The notes: generated from the sequence alone by a model not told the origin. Positions 1 through 5,173 are shown, counted from the first letter of the stretch. The stretch: 5,173 nt of DNA from an uncultured Ignavibacteria bacterium (GCA_903911805.1 CAIWET010000604.1:1-5173), one strand, 5' to 3'. Numbers and translations: made by a program.

Positions 1-1358
1 GTTATGAAAAAGATGACTTTGTAAAACCAGATGAATTAGAGAAAGGGTGGGGTCTCTTTTGGACAAATCCAAGTACTCAAGAAATTTTAATCCCATATTA
101 CAATATGTCGTCAATTGCAATTTCGCCTGATAATAAATATCTTGCTTTTAGAGATATATACTCATTAAAGATTTTAGATTTAAAAACAAATGTTATTTTT
201 TCGGTTTCTAAAGATGCATATTACTCCGAATGGAGCAATGATTCTAAAATGATTATTTATGGTATGCCTGCAACAACAAATAGATCTGTTGTGTTATATT
301 ATATTGATGATAAAAGATTTGACACAATACCTTGCTCAACTGAATATTCAAGATGTTCAATTGGTTCGAAATTAGCTCCAGATAATTATAGATATTTTGC
401 CAATCCATATGGGTATCCTCCCCCAGACAGTATTATATTTAGAGTGAATTTTGAACACTTACTTTTAACAAAAAAAGTTGAGTACGAATTAATGGAAGGT
501 ATCAAATATAAGTATTTACCGAACCCATATTTTCCTTCAAATAATATAAATTATTTTATATCAACAAGTTTCGGCGATTATGATTACTTATTAAAAGGTT
601 TTGATGTTACAAATAATTTTGACTTTAATAATAGAAGGATTATAAAAATCAAAGTACCTGATACAAGTTGGGTAATTGATGCTTGCAATACTTATAGCGG
701 AGTATTTGAGTCAAATCAAATACAAATAGGAACAAGAAATGATGTTTATTTATTTCTATCATTTCGTTCAAAAAAAGAATTAATAAATGATGAATATAAT
801 AATAAATGTAATCCAAAATATTGGGATTCTTCTACGATTGCTGCAAGAAATGCAAGTGGATGGTATAGGGTTGACACAAGCGGTAATAATTTAATTCAAT
901 TAGTAAGAAGCTGGGTAATACCTCCTGGTGGAATTTCAATAACAGGTGATGGTGAATATTTATATTATGGTTTTCTTTTGCCAGATACGACATTTGGAAT
1001 AATGCGGATGAATCGTTTTGGTAAAGATAAAAAATTAATAGTAAAAATAGGAAAAGATAATTTTGTTTCTGTAATAAATGAGCCAGAAAATGAATTAAAT
1101 AATTCAAATTCAATTATCTCTCCAAACCCAGCAAGTGATTATATAGAAATTGCTCTTAATTCCTCCTCTATTAAGAGGGGGCCAGGGGGTGTGTTTTATG
1201 AAATTTATAATATCTTCGGAGAGAAGATTACCACCCCGTTATCACTTCGTGATGCCACCCATCTATCTGCAAATTGTAAAATAGATATATCCAATCTGGC
1301 TCCAGGTGTTTATTTCATTAAAATTGGTGATAAATTTGGGAAGTTTATTAAAATTTAA
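1..1358 (+). CDS. Secreted beta-propeller-like protein with C-terminal T9SS type A sorting domain (5' partial)
   Basis: The frame is open to the left edge. The first whole codon is at 3 and 34 codons precede the ATG at 105, so that ATG is internal and the true start lies outside the window. The visible 451 residues contain PD40/WD40-like blade motifs: an ISPDNKYLAF strand after 111, a WSNDSKMIIYG strand near 230, and GGISITGDGEYLYYGF near 930. These suggest a TolB-like propeller. The C-terminus is a T9SS type A sorting domain: SPNP at 1119-1130, then YEIYNIFGEK, then KIDISNLAPGVYFIKI and a basic KFIKI end. Such domains direct export across the outer membrane and are usually cleaved on attachment or release. 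Both loops of this domain carry GC-rich palindromic insertions. The cargo function is unknown; the propeller call is by motif appearance only, while the sorting domain is clear. Confidence 0.88.
   Translation, partial: YEKDDFVKPDELEKGWGLFWTNPSTQEILIPYYNMSSIAISPDNKYLAFRDIYSLKILDLKTNVIFSVSKDAYYSEWSNDSKMIIYGMPATTNRSVVLYYIDDKRFDTIPCSTEYSRCSIGSKLAPDNYRYFANPYGYPPPDSIIFRVNFEHLLLTKKVEYELMEGIKYKYLPNPYFPSNNINYFISTSFGDYDYLLKGFDVTNNFDFNNRRIIKIKVPDTSWVIDACNTYSGVFESNQIQIGTRNDVYLFLSFRSKKELINDEYNNKCNPKYWDSSTIAARNASGWYRVDTSGNNLIQLVRSWVIPPGGISITGDGEYLYYGFLLPDTTFGIMRMNRFGKDKKLIVKIGKDNFVSVINEPENELNNSNSIISPNPASDYIEIALNSSSIKRGPGGVFYEIYNIFGEKITTPLSLRDATHLSANCKIDISNLAPGVYFIKIGDKFGKFIKI
1153..1192 (+). repeat. Palindromic repeat unit inserted in frame in loop 1 of the sorting domain
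   Basis: A GC-rich patch inside an AT-rich gene. CTCTTAAT (1153-1160) and ATTAAGAG (1170-1177) form a perfect 8-base inverted repeat around TCCTCCTCT. A G-rich arm, GGGGGCCAGGGGGTGT, follows. The TCCTCC...GGGG...GGGGTGT layout resembles the right half of the intergenic repeat at 3549-3580. It is translated as roughly NSSSIKRGPGG, a Gly/Pro/Lys-rich linker. The sorting domain encoded at 2537-3358 is about 7 residues shorter at this point, which supports insertion. Confidence 0.6.
1230..1260 (+). repeat. Palindromic repeat unit inserted in frame in loop 2 of the sorting domain
   Basis: ATCAC (1241-1245), loop TTC, GTGAT (1249-1253) form a perfect stem. It is flanked on both sides by CCACCC-type sequence (CCACCCC at 1231-1237, CCACCC at 1255-1260). 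The C-rich arm can also pair with the GGGGTG at 1187-1192, so the two units could fold around the conserved NIFGEK coding block. It is translated as roughly TTPLSLRDATH, between FGEKI and KIDIS. The domain encoded at 2537-3358 is about 9 residues shorter here. Confidence 0.6.
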
Positions 1359-1410
1359 ATTAAAAATAATTTTAAATTATCCAATAAGTTATATAAGTAG
1401 TAAATAAATA

Positions 1411-1442
1411 TTTGGTAGTTATTTGAAAATGTATTAATTTTG
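1411..1442 (+). promoter_or_regulatory. Bacteroidota-type promoter for the lipoprotein gene
   Basis: TTTG at 1411-1414, exactly 20 bases, then TAATTTTG at 1435-1442. This matches the known Bacteroidota sigma-70-type consensus TTTG / N19-20 / TAnnTTTG in every fixed position. It would start transcription near 1447-1450, leaving a leader of about 85 bases before the ATG at 1534. The rest of the 1359-1533 gap is plain AT-rich sequence. Confidence 0.6.
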
Positions 1443-1533
1443 ATAATTGTATTTATGAATAACAAGAACACTGTTTTTTAAGAAACAATAAATTACTATA
1501 AGCAAAATATCAGAACAAATAGGAAAATAAATT

Positions 1534-2298
1534 ATGAGAAAATATATTAAATTAATGTTGTTTGCATTTACGATTTTATTTTTTTCCTGTAAAAGCGATG
1601 ATATTATTATAAAGCCAGACCCTTATGAAGATTTAAAAAACTTTGTACCAAAAATTTCAGTAAAATTTCCAGCAGGTGATTCTATATTTTTTTGTGACAC
1701 AATCCTTGTAAATAGTTATCCAGTAATCGAAGCTACAAAAAACGATAAATTAGATTATTTTTGGTTATTTGATGGAGAAATAGAAGAAAGAAAAGGAAAT
1801 CCAGTTAATATTCGTTTTTTTGATCCAATTGGTCGCATAAATGTAAGATTGAGAACTTCGATTAAACAAAATTATAAAGATTGCAATCAGTCATATTGGT
1901 ATGACACTACATATAAAAATATATTTATTAAACCTTATAATGAGGCACAGATCTTAGGTGAATATAAAGGAAGTCATACTGAAACACCTAATGATTCATT
2001 TGTGATCAAATTATATATTTATAATGATGAGTTTATAGTTAGTAATATTAATAGAGGGTGTATAAATACATATAATGGTTCTTCAATTTATGAATCAAGA
2101 TTAATGGATAAAAATGTATGGCTAAATGTAAGTTCAATGGGCATTGAATACGCTTTAGATTCTTGTTTTCATCCCTATGGTTTTGCACAACTGTCAAGTG
2201 ATAATAATCATATTACTTTCGATTATAGTTCAGGCTTGAATTTAAACGACTATAAAACAAGGCAAAGATATGTATTTAATGGTAGGAGGATAAAATGA
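1534..2298 (+). CDS. Putative surface lipoprotein with PKD-like domain
   Basis: A 254-residue protein starting MRKYIKLMLF. It has a basic n-region, a hydrophobic core and the lipobox FFSC, with the lipidated cysteine at residue 19. The residues after it, KSDD, resemble the acidic/lysine lipoprotein export signals known to place Bacteroidota lipoproteins on the cell surface. Residues about 40-135 look like a PKD/Ig-type beta sandwich: DYFWLFDGEIEE is like the W-x-FGDG strand, and DPIGRINVRLRTS like the closing G-x-Y-x-V-x-L strand. Residues about 140-254 begin LGEYKGSHTETPNDSF and look like an all-beta barrel-like domain of unknown role. Cysteines 54, 117, 176 and 211 could form disulfides. 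No enzyme motif is seen. A good promoter lies at 1411-1442, though no strong Shine-Dalgarno precedes the ATG. Its stop overlaps the start of a broken gene, implying a former two-gene operon. Confidence 0.85.
   Translation: MRKYIKLMLFAFTILFFSCKSDDIIIKPDPYEDLKNFVPKISVKFPAGDSIFFCDTILVNSYPVIEATKNDKLDYFWLFDGEIEERKGNPVNIRFFDPIGRINVRLRTSIKQNYKDCNQSYWYDTTYKNIFIKPYNEAQILGEYKGSHTETPNDSFVIKLYIYNDEFIVSNINRGCINTYNGSSIYESRLMDKNVWLNVSSMGIEYALDSCFHPYGFAQLSSDNNHITFDYSSGLNLNDYKTRQRYVFNGRRIK
2284..2289 (+). promoter_or_regulatory. Strong Shine-Dalgarno site for the broken gene at 2295
   Basis: AGGAGG lies five bases upstream of the ATG at 2295, inside the last codons of the lipoprotein gene. It is the best ribosome-binding site in the window, and it marks 2295 as a real former start that is translationally coupled through the ATGA overlap. 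Confidence 0.6.
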
Positions 2299-2362
2299 AA
2301 AAAGTAATGTATGATTTGCTTTTTTCGTCATTCTGAATTTTTATTTATCACACAATGCTTGA
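2295..2362 (+). pseudogene. Remnant of an exported-protein gene: signal peptide with frameshift, then truncated
   Basis: From the ATG at 2295 the reading is MKKVMYDLLFSSF and stops at 2334-2336. A one-base slip in the T6 run at 2320-2325 (reading on from TTC at 2324) instead gives a continuous signal peptide: a KK n-region, a hydrophobic core LLFFVILNFYL, and a c-region ending SHNA, which fits signal peptidase I. That frame stops at 2360-2362, just where the repeat-rich DNA begins. The strong Shine-Dalgarno and the ATGA overlap with the upstream stop support a real former gene. I infer a one-base loss in the homopolymer plus loss or displacement of the body of the gene. A sequencing error could explain the frameshift but not the truncation. 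Confidence 0.5.
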
Positions 2363-2388
2363 TGTGGGGTCTAGCTTTCTCTTTCTTT

Positions 2389-2526
2389 ATCGCGTAGCGA
2401 TTTGATAATGGTAATAAAAACAATTTTTATACTTTTTTACCCATTTAGGGGTTATATATTCCCTACGGGAAAAGCAAGATTTTTGATTACCTTGATGTTA
2501 CCATTGTTTTATCCCTATGGGATAAA
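2389..2526. repeat. Cluster of palindromic (REP-like) repeats between convergent genes
   Basis: The 2363-2536 stretch holds no convincing gene. Perfect triloop hairpins are ATCGC-GTA-GCGAT (2389-2401), TTCCC-TAC-GGGAA (2459-2471) and TTTATCCC-TAT-GGGATAAA (2508-2526). The last two share the core TCCCTAYGGGA. AATGGTAA (2407-2414) and TTACCATT (2498-2505) form an outer 8-base inverted repeat, and ACCC-N6-GGGT lies near 2439-2452. Together this looks like a composite interspersed palindromic element. The 8-base stem at 2508-2526 could attenuate transcription arriving from either side, but no U-tract follows in either direction. Confidence 0.6.
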
Positions 2527-2536
2527 GAAAGTCATT

Positions 2537-3358
2537 TTATTTCTTAATAAATTTATAGAATTTATTGTCTGCTTTAAGGAAATAAATTCCTGTACTTAAA
2601 AAGCTTAGATCGATTTTCTGCTGATATAGCATTTCTTTAACAAAAATTCCTTTTAAAGTAAAGATTTCAATTATCCCTTTATATTCTTTAAAGTTTAAAG
2701 AGATAAAATCTGATACAGGATTAGGGGAAATATTATTAGTATTATCATCATCATTTTCTACATCAGAAAAAATTACCAAATGATAAGCTGGATAATCTGA
2801 TTTTAAATTAGGTATATTTTTAAGAGTATCAATTAATTCGTACACATTGATATAATCTTCGAATTCTAAGTCAAATTTTTGATCATTTGTTAATGAAGGA
2901 TAAATTTTAAGGAATTTATATTCACCGTATTTTTGTTCTAAATTCGAAAATACACTTCTTAAATTAGTATAGATTGTATCAATATTCTGCCACTGAACAT
3001 AAACAATAGCATCTTCAGGAAATTTATTTAATTTAATGGCATCGATTAAAAACTCAATTCTAAAATGTTTCTTATCATATAAACCACTATAGCCATTTTG
3101 GGAGTAGAATAGTTTGTCACCGCATATTTTTCCTGCTGTTTCTGGTCCGAATCTACAAGTATCGAGCACCATTGAAGAATCTTGGTTCATAGCTATAAGC
3201 GTATCTCTATTCCCATTTACAATGTCATAGATTTTTTGAGTACGATATTGTGGATAACAACCGCAAGGAGGGAATTCAGCTTTAATTTCAGCTCGCTGAT
3301 AAAATAAAGCCATAATAAGTACGGAAAAGAACAAGACCATTTTCATAAGAACTTCCAT
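2537..3358 (-). CDS. Secreted protein with C-terminal T9SS type A sorting domain
   Basis: A 273-residue protein on the minus strand. The N-terminus MEVLMKMVLFFSVLIMALFYQRAE carries a hydrophobic export signal, with likely cleavage near AEIKA/EF. Met5 (codon at 3344-3346) is a credible alternative start: it has GGAAG five bases upstream and gives a basic rather than acidic n-region. Cysteines at 32, 34, 68 and 79 of the mature part may form disulfides. The middle (about 95-200) has no recognised motif. Residues 201-210 are an acidic/Asn linker (ENDDDNTNN), followed by the sorting domain: SPNPVSDF from 211, IIEIFTLKG, KIDLSFLSTGIYFLKA, and the basic end KFYKFIKK. The protein should cross the inner membrane by Sec and the outer membrane by T9SS. 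Its sorting domain is 63 residues from SPNP to the end, a clean reference for the inserted 79-residue version encoded at the left edge. Cargo role unknown. Confidence 0.87.
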   Translation of the reverse strand: MEVLMKMVLFFSVLIMALFYQRAEIKAEFPPCGCYPQYRTQKIYDIVNGNRDTLIAMNQDSSMVLDTCRFGPETAGKICGDKLFYSQNGYSGLYDKKHFRIEFLIDAIKLNKFPEDAIVYVQWQNIDTIYTNLRSVFSNLEQKYGEYKFLKIYPSLTNDQKFDLEFEDYINVYELIDTLKNIPNLKSDYPAYHLVIFSDVENDDDNTNNISPNPVSDFISLNFKEYKGIIEIFTLKGIFVKEMLYQQKIDLSFLSTGIYFLKADNKFYKFIKK

Positions 3359-3485
3359 AATAAAAATAATTTAACCGCTTATATAATTAATAGACTCTTT
3401 AGTCTCTAAAAAGGTTACACGTGTTTTGATTTTTAATATTGTTAAGAAAAGATTCGTTATTTTAATAAATCTTCAATAATTTTCA

Positions 3486-3600
3486 AATATCTTCGGAGAG
3501 AGAAGAACCCCACCCTAACCCTCCCCAATGGGGAGGGAATAGGAAAAGTCCTCCCCTCTGGGGAGGATTTAGATGGGGTTTCAATATTGATATTTCAATA
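3486..3600 (+). pseudogene. Possible decayed T9SS sorting-domain fragment interrupted by a palindromic repeat
   Basis: AATATCTTCGGAGAGAGAAGA (3486-3506) equals the first gene's 1209-1227, which encodes NIFGEK, except for a two-base GA insertion. Read in the same frame it gives NIFGE, then an early stop at 3516-3518. After the palindromic repeat, 3583-3597 reads NIDIS in another frame, recalling the KIDIS block that follows loop 2 in intact sorting domains. Block order and strand match a sorting domain broken in loop 2. Nothing like the LAPGVYF block follows, and upstream similarity fades at once. Alternatively, the NIFGE-coding bases were carried along as flank when the repeat moved. Confidence 0.35.
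3506..3580. repeat. GC-rich compound palindromic repeat (MITE/REP-like)
   Basis: Two adjacent perfect hairpins: CCCTCCCC-AAT-GGGGAGGG (3519-3537) and TCCTCCCC-TCT-GGGGAGGA (3549-3567). They are enclosed by imperfect terminal inverted repeats, AACCCCACCCTAA (3506-3518) against TTTAGATGGGGTT (3568-3580), matching at 10 of 13 positions. The inner C-rich and G-rich arms can also pair across the two hairpins. It is far richer in G+C than its surroundings and has no coding capacity. This architecture resembles interspersed palindromes that I recall as common in Bacteroidota and Ignavibacteria genomes; copy number cannot be judged here. Confidence 0.75.
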
Positions 3601-3616
3601 AATCAACACAATAATT

Positions 3617-3648
3617 AAGTCTAGTATTCACAATATCAGACTTTTTTT
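3617..3648 (+). terminator. Rho-independent terminator-like hairpin on the plus strand
   Basis: AAGTCT (3617-3622) pairs with AGACTT (3638-3643). The stem continues through a mismatch and a G-U pair into TATT/AATA around a CAC loop, and seven T residues (3642-3648) follow on the plus strand. It is oriented for a plus-strand transcript, yet both flanking genes are on the minus strand. On the minus strand it directly follows the stop of the membrane protease gene but has only a poor T-tract (TTAATTATT), so it might also act there. Confidence 0.45.
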
Positions 3649-3650
3649 AA

Positions 3651-4487
3651 TCAAATACCTGCTTCACTTTCCTTTGGCTCAATATTTTTGAAAAAGCCTT
3701 TTAATGAATAATACATTAATCCAATTGATATTGCCAGCATAATTATTCCATAAAAATTATCTTTTATTACTACAATTTCCTGCTCCCTACTAGCTGGATA
3801 AAATGATAAAGTTAAGACAACGATTAGATTAATAATTAAATGAAGCAAAATCGAATAATAAGTAGTTCCACTTTTAATAGAAATTTGAGCCAAAATTACT
3901 GACATAATAAAAAGTGGAATCATATCCACAGGATTTAAATGCGAAACCGAAAAAACAACAGCTGGAATAAATATTGCAGCTTTAATTTTTCCTTGATTTT
4001 TGTATGAATTTTGCAAAAATCCACGAAAAAGTACTTCTTCGCAAATTGCCGGAACAATTCCGATTGCAATTGCACCATAAATATAATTTAATGCCGAATC
4101 ATCCATAAAGAAAAATCGGATAGAATTATTTCGCAACTTCTTAATATTTATAAAATTAGTTAAATATGTGCCTTCTAATAGTTTTTCCTGAAAGTATGAA
4201 AATGCGGCATAAAATAACTGAAAAGCTAATGCCAGAATAACAAGATTTATTACTAAATTAATATTAAATTCAATTTTGGATAATCTTAAAAAATCAGTTC
4301 TTTCTTCCCAAGTAGTGCCAGACAAATACCAAAGAGGAATCAGTAAAAAAACTATCTGAATAAAAGGTAAAATATAAAAATTACTTCTTGGCTGAAAGAA
4401 AATTGAAAAATAAATTCCAGCTGATTGATATGCCAAAATCAAAAAGATTGTTAAAATTAAATTTCTTATAGGCGAATTTTTAAGCAT
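3651..4487 (-). CDS. CPBP family (CAAX/Abi-type) intramembrane glutamic protease
   Basis: A 278-residue polytopic membrane protein with about eight hydrophobic segments (roughly residues 10-30, 38-57, 76-98, 133-149, 170-182, 188-204, 210-229, 244-262). The family signature is complete: motif 1 EEVLFRG (Glu150, Glu151, Arg155), motif 2 FSVSH (Phe179, His183), and motif 3 HLIIN (His216, Asn220). These residues form the catalytic site of Rce1-like glutamic intramembrane proteases, so this copy should be active. Bacterial members have varied or unknown roles, including membrane-protein processing, bacteriocin self-immunity and protection. No bacteriocin or prenylated substrate is visible nearby. 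The start MLKNSPIRN gives a positively charged n-region and has only AT-rich DNA upstream. The gene is divergent from the hexapeptide gene with 42 bases between starts, so their promoters must overlap or lie within the genes. Confidence 0.9.
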   Translation of the reverse strand: MLKNSPIRNLILTIFLILAYQSAGIYFSIFFQPRSNFYILPFIQIVFLLIPLWYLSGTTWEERTDFLRLSKIEFNINLVINLVILALAFQLFYAAFSYFQEKLLEGTYLTNFINIKKLRNNSIRFFFMDDSALNYIYGAIAIGIVPAICEEVLFRGFLQNSYKNQGKIKAAIFIPAVVFSVSHLNPVDMIPLFIMSVILAQISIKSGTTYYSILLHLIINLIVVLTLSFYPASREQEIVVIKDNFYGIIMLAISIGLMYYSLKGFFKNIEPKESEAGI

Positions 4488-4529
4488 TTTTCTTATATTT
4501 ATAAATTATAAAAAGTGAAAGAAGAAAAA

Positions 4530-5144
4530 ATGTCTAATATATTTGAATTTAATGGTTATCGCCCCGCAATCCACGAGTCAGCTTATGTTCATCCAAACGC
4601 AACAGTTGTTGGCAATGTAGTAATTGGTAAAGATGTTTATATCGGTCCAGGAGCTGTAATTAGAGGTGATTGGGGTGGAGTTTGGATTTCTGACGGCTGC
4701 AATGTTCAGGAAAATTGTGTAATTCATATGTTCCCTGGAGTTTTGGTAAAGCTAGAAGAATCGGCTCATATTGGTCACGGAGCAATTATCCACGGAGCAC
4801 AAATTGGAAGAAATTCTTTGATTGGGATGAATGCAGTTGTGATGGATAATGCCAAAGTTGGCGCAGAATGTATTGTTGGAGCATTGTGCTTTGTACCTGC
4901 CAATATGGTTATACCAGATAGAAAAATTGTGGTCGGCAATCCTGCAAAAATCATTAAAGACATTCCTCAGGAAATGGTTGATTGGAAAACAGAAGGTACA
5001 AAGCTATATCAGGAATTACCTGGCGAGATTTATCGATCGATGAAACCTTGTGAACCATTAAGGGAATTGCCAGATATTATTAAACTTCAGGAAAGTGGAT
5101 TAAAGACCTGGGAAGAGTTTAGGAAAGAATTGCTAATGAGGTGA
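4530..5144 (+). CDS. paaY: PaaY/CaiE-type gamma-carbonic-anhydrase-like hexapeptide-repeat protein
   Basis: A 204-residue left-handed beta-helix protein with hexapeptide repeats from about 18 to 140 (VHPNATVVGNVVIGKDVYIGP onward). Likely metal ligands are His66 (NCVIH), His83 (HIGHG) and His88 (IIHG), with the five-residue spacing of the last two seen in gamma carbonic anhydrases. Arg45 and Asp47 (IRGDWGG) and Gln60 (NVQEN) fill the usual conserved sites. The tail WKTEGTKLYQ...EPLREL is the helical C-terminus typical of E. coli PaaY (a thioesterase that removes dead-end CoA esters in phenylacetate breakdown) and CaiE, and is not found in the short YrdA type. It is probably a cytosolic trimer. 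I chose the ATG at 4530: an in-frame GTG at 4515 has no ribosome-binding site, and family members start right before this (I/Y)xFxGxxP strand. The substrate is unproven, as no phenylacetate gene is in view. Confidence 0.87.
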   Translation: MSNIFEFNGYRPAIHESAYVHPNATVVGNVVIGKDVYIGPGAVIRGDWGGVWISDGCNVQENCVIHMFPGVLVKLEESAHIGHGAIIHGAQIGRNSLIGMNAVVMDNAKVGAECIVGALCFVPANMVIPDRKIVVGNPAKIIKDIPQEMVDWKTEGTKLYQELPGEIYRSMKPCEPLRELPDIIKLQESGLKTWEEFRKELLMR

Positions 5145-5165
5145 AATTATTATATGAGGTAGAAA

Positions 5166-5173
5166 ATGTTTAA
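5166..5173 (+). CDS. Possible start of the next gene (3' partial)
   Basis: ATG TTT AA runs off the right edge. GAGGT at 5156-5160 sits five bases upstream of the ATG, a fair Shine-Dalgarno. The gap to the PaaY-like stop is 21 bases, so the two genes would be co-transcribed. Nothing can be said about the product from two codons. Confidence 0.4.

Noticed and set aside
832..1113. Minus-strand open frame of 93 codons
   Set aside because: Antisense to the first gene, His/Leu-rich composition typical of an AT-rich shadow frame, and the sense frame has clear domain signals.
1352..1378. AT-only inverted repeat (AATTTAAA / TTTAAATT) at the end of the first gene, considered as a terminator
   Set aside because: The stem is only A-T pairs with a loop of 11 bases and no clear T-tract, so it is too weak to call in such AT-rich DNA.
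2402..2599. Plus-strand open frame of 65 codons
   Set aside because: It lies over the palindromic repeat cluster and the 3' end of the minus-strand T9SS cargo gene. It has no ribosome-binding site, and its Pro/Tyr-rich reading is what the hairpins produce.
3392..3405. AGACT-CTTT-AGTCT hairpin upstream of the minus-strand T9SS cargo gene, considered as an operator
   Set aside because: A single 5-base stem in AT-rich DNA with no second site. No promoter matching TTTG-N20-TAnnTTTG was found on that strand to anchor it.
3506..3580. CRISPR array or riboswitch reading of the GC-rich hairpins
   Set aside because: There are only two hairpins with different stems, no regular spacers and no cas gene. 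The terminal inverted repeats fit a palindromic interspersed element better.
4775..5043. Open frames on both strands inside the PaaY-like gene
   Set aside because: Shadows of the hexapeptide-repeat coding region. They have no starts with ribosome-binding sites and no motifs of their own.

Overview
The window is strongly AT-rich apart from short GC-rich palindromes. It carries two proteins ending in a type IX secretion system (T9SS) type A sorting domain, a lipoprotein with a Bacteroidota-style surface-export tail, and a promoter matching the Bacteroidota form TTTG-N20-TAnnTTTG. This points to the Bacteroidota / FCB superphylum (for example Bacteroidia, Ignavibacteria or Kapabacteria-like). 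Genus cannot be read from it.

Layout. At the left edge is the 3' part of a plus-strand gene for a secreted, beta-propeller-like T9SS cargo (to 1358). After a gap with a good promoter comes a plus-strand lipoprotein gene (1534-2298). Its stop overlaps the start of a broken gene whose signal-peptide remnant runs from 2295 to 2362. Positions about 2363-2536 hold palindromic repeats and no convincing gene. A convergent minus-strand gene (2537-3358) encodes a second T9SS cargo. The 292-base gap 3359-3650 holds a compound GC-rich palindromic repeat, a possible decayed plus-strand sorting-domain fragment, and a plus-strand terminator-like hairpin. A minus-strand CPBP-family membrane protease gene (3651-4487) is divergent from a plus-strand PaaY/gamma-carbonic-anhydrase-type hexapeptide protein gene (4530-5144). 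A further gene may start at the right edge (5166).

Biology. The left two thirds look like an accessory cell-surface region: secreted cargo, lipoprotein, a lost exported gene, secreted cargo. The right third looks like ordinary housekeeping or accessory metabolism, and nothing visible links it to the left part.

The most interesting signal is the relation between palindromic repeats and T9SS sorting domains. In the first gene, GC-rich palindromic units lie in frame in both loops of the sorting domain, making it 16 residues longer than the domain of the second cargo. The repeat at 3506-3580 is preceded by 19 bases also found in the first gene's sorting domain, differing only by a GA insertion. 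This suggests a mobile or expanding palindromic element that tolerates, or favours, sorting-domain loops.
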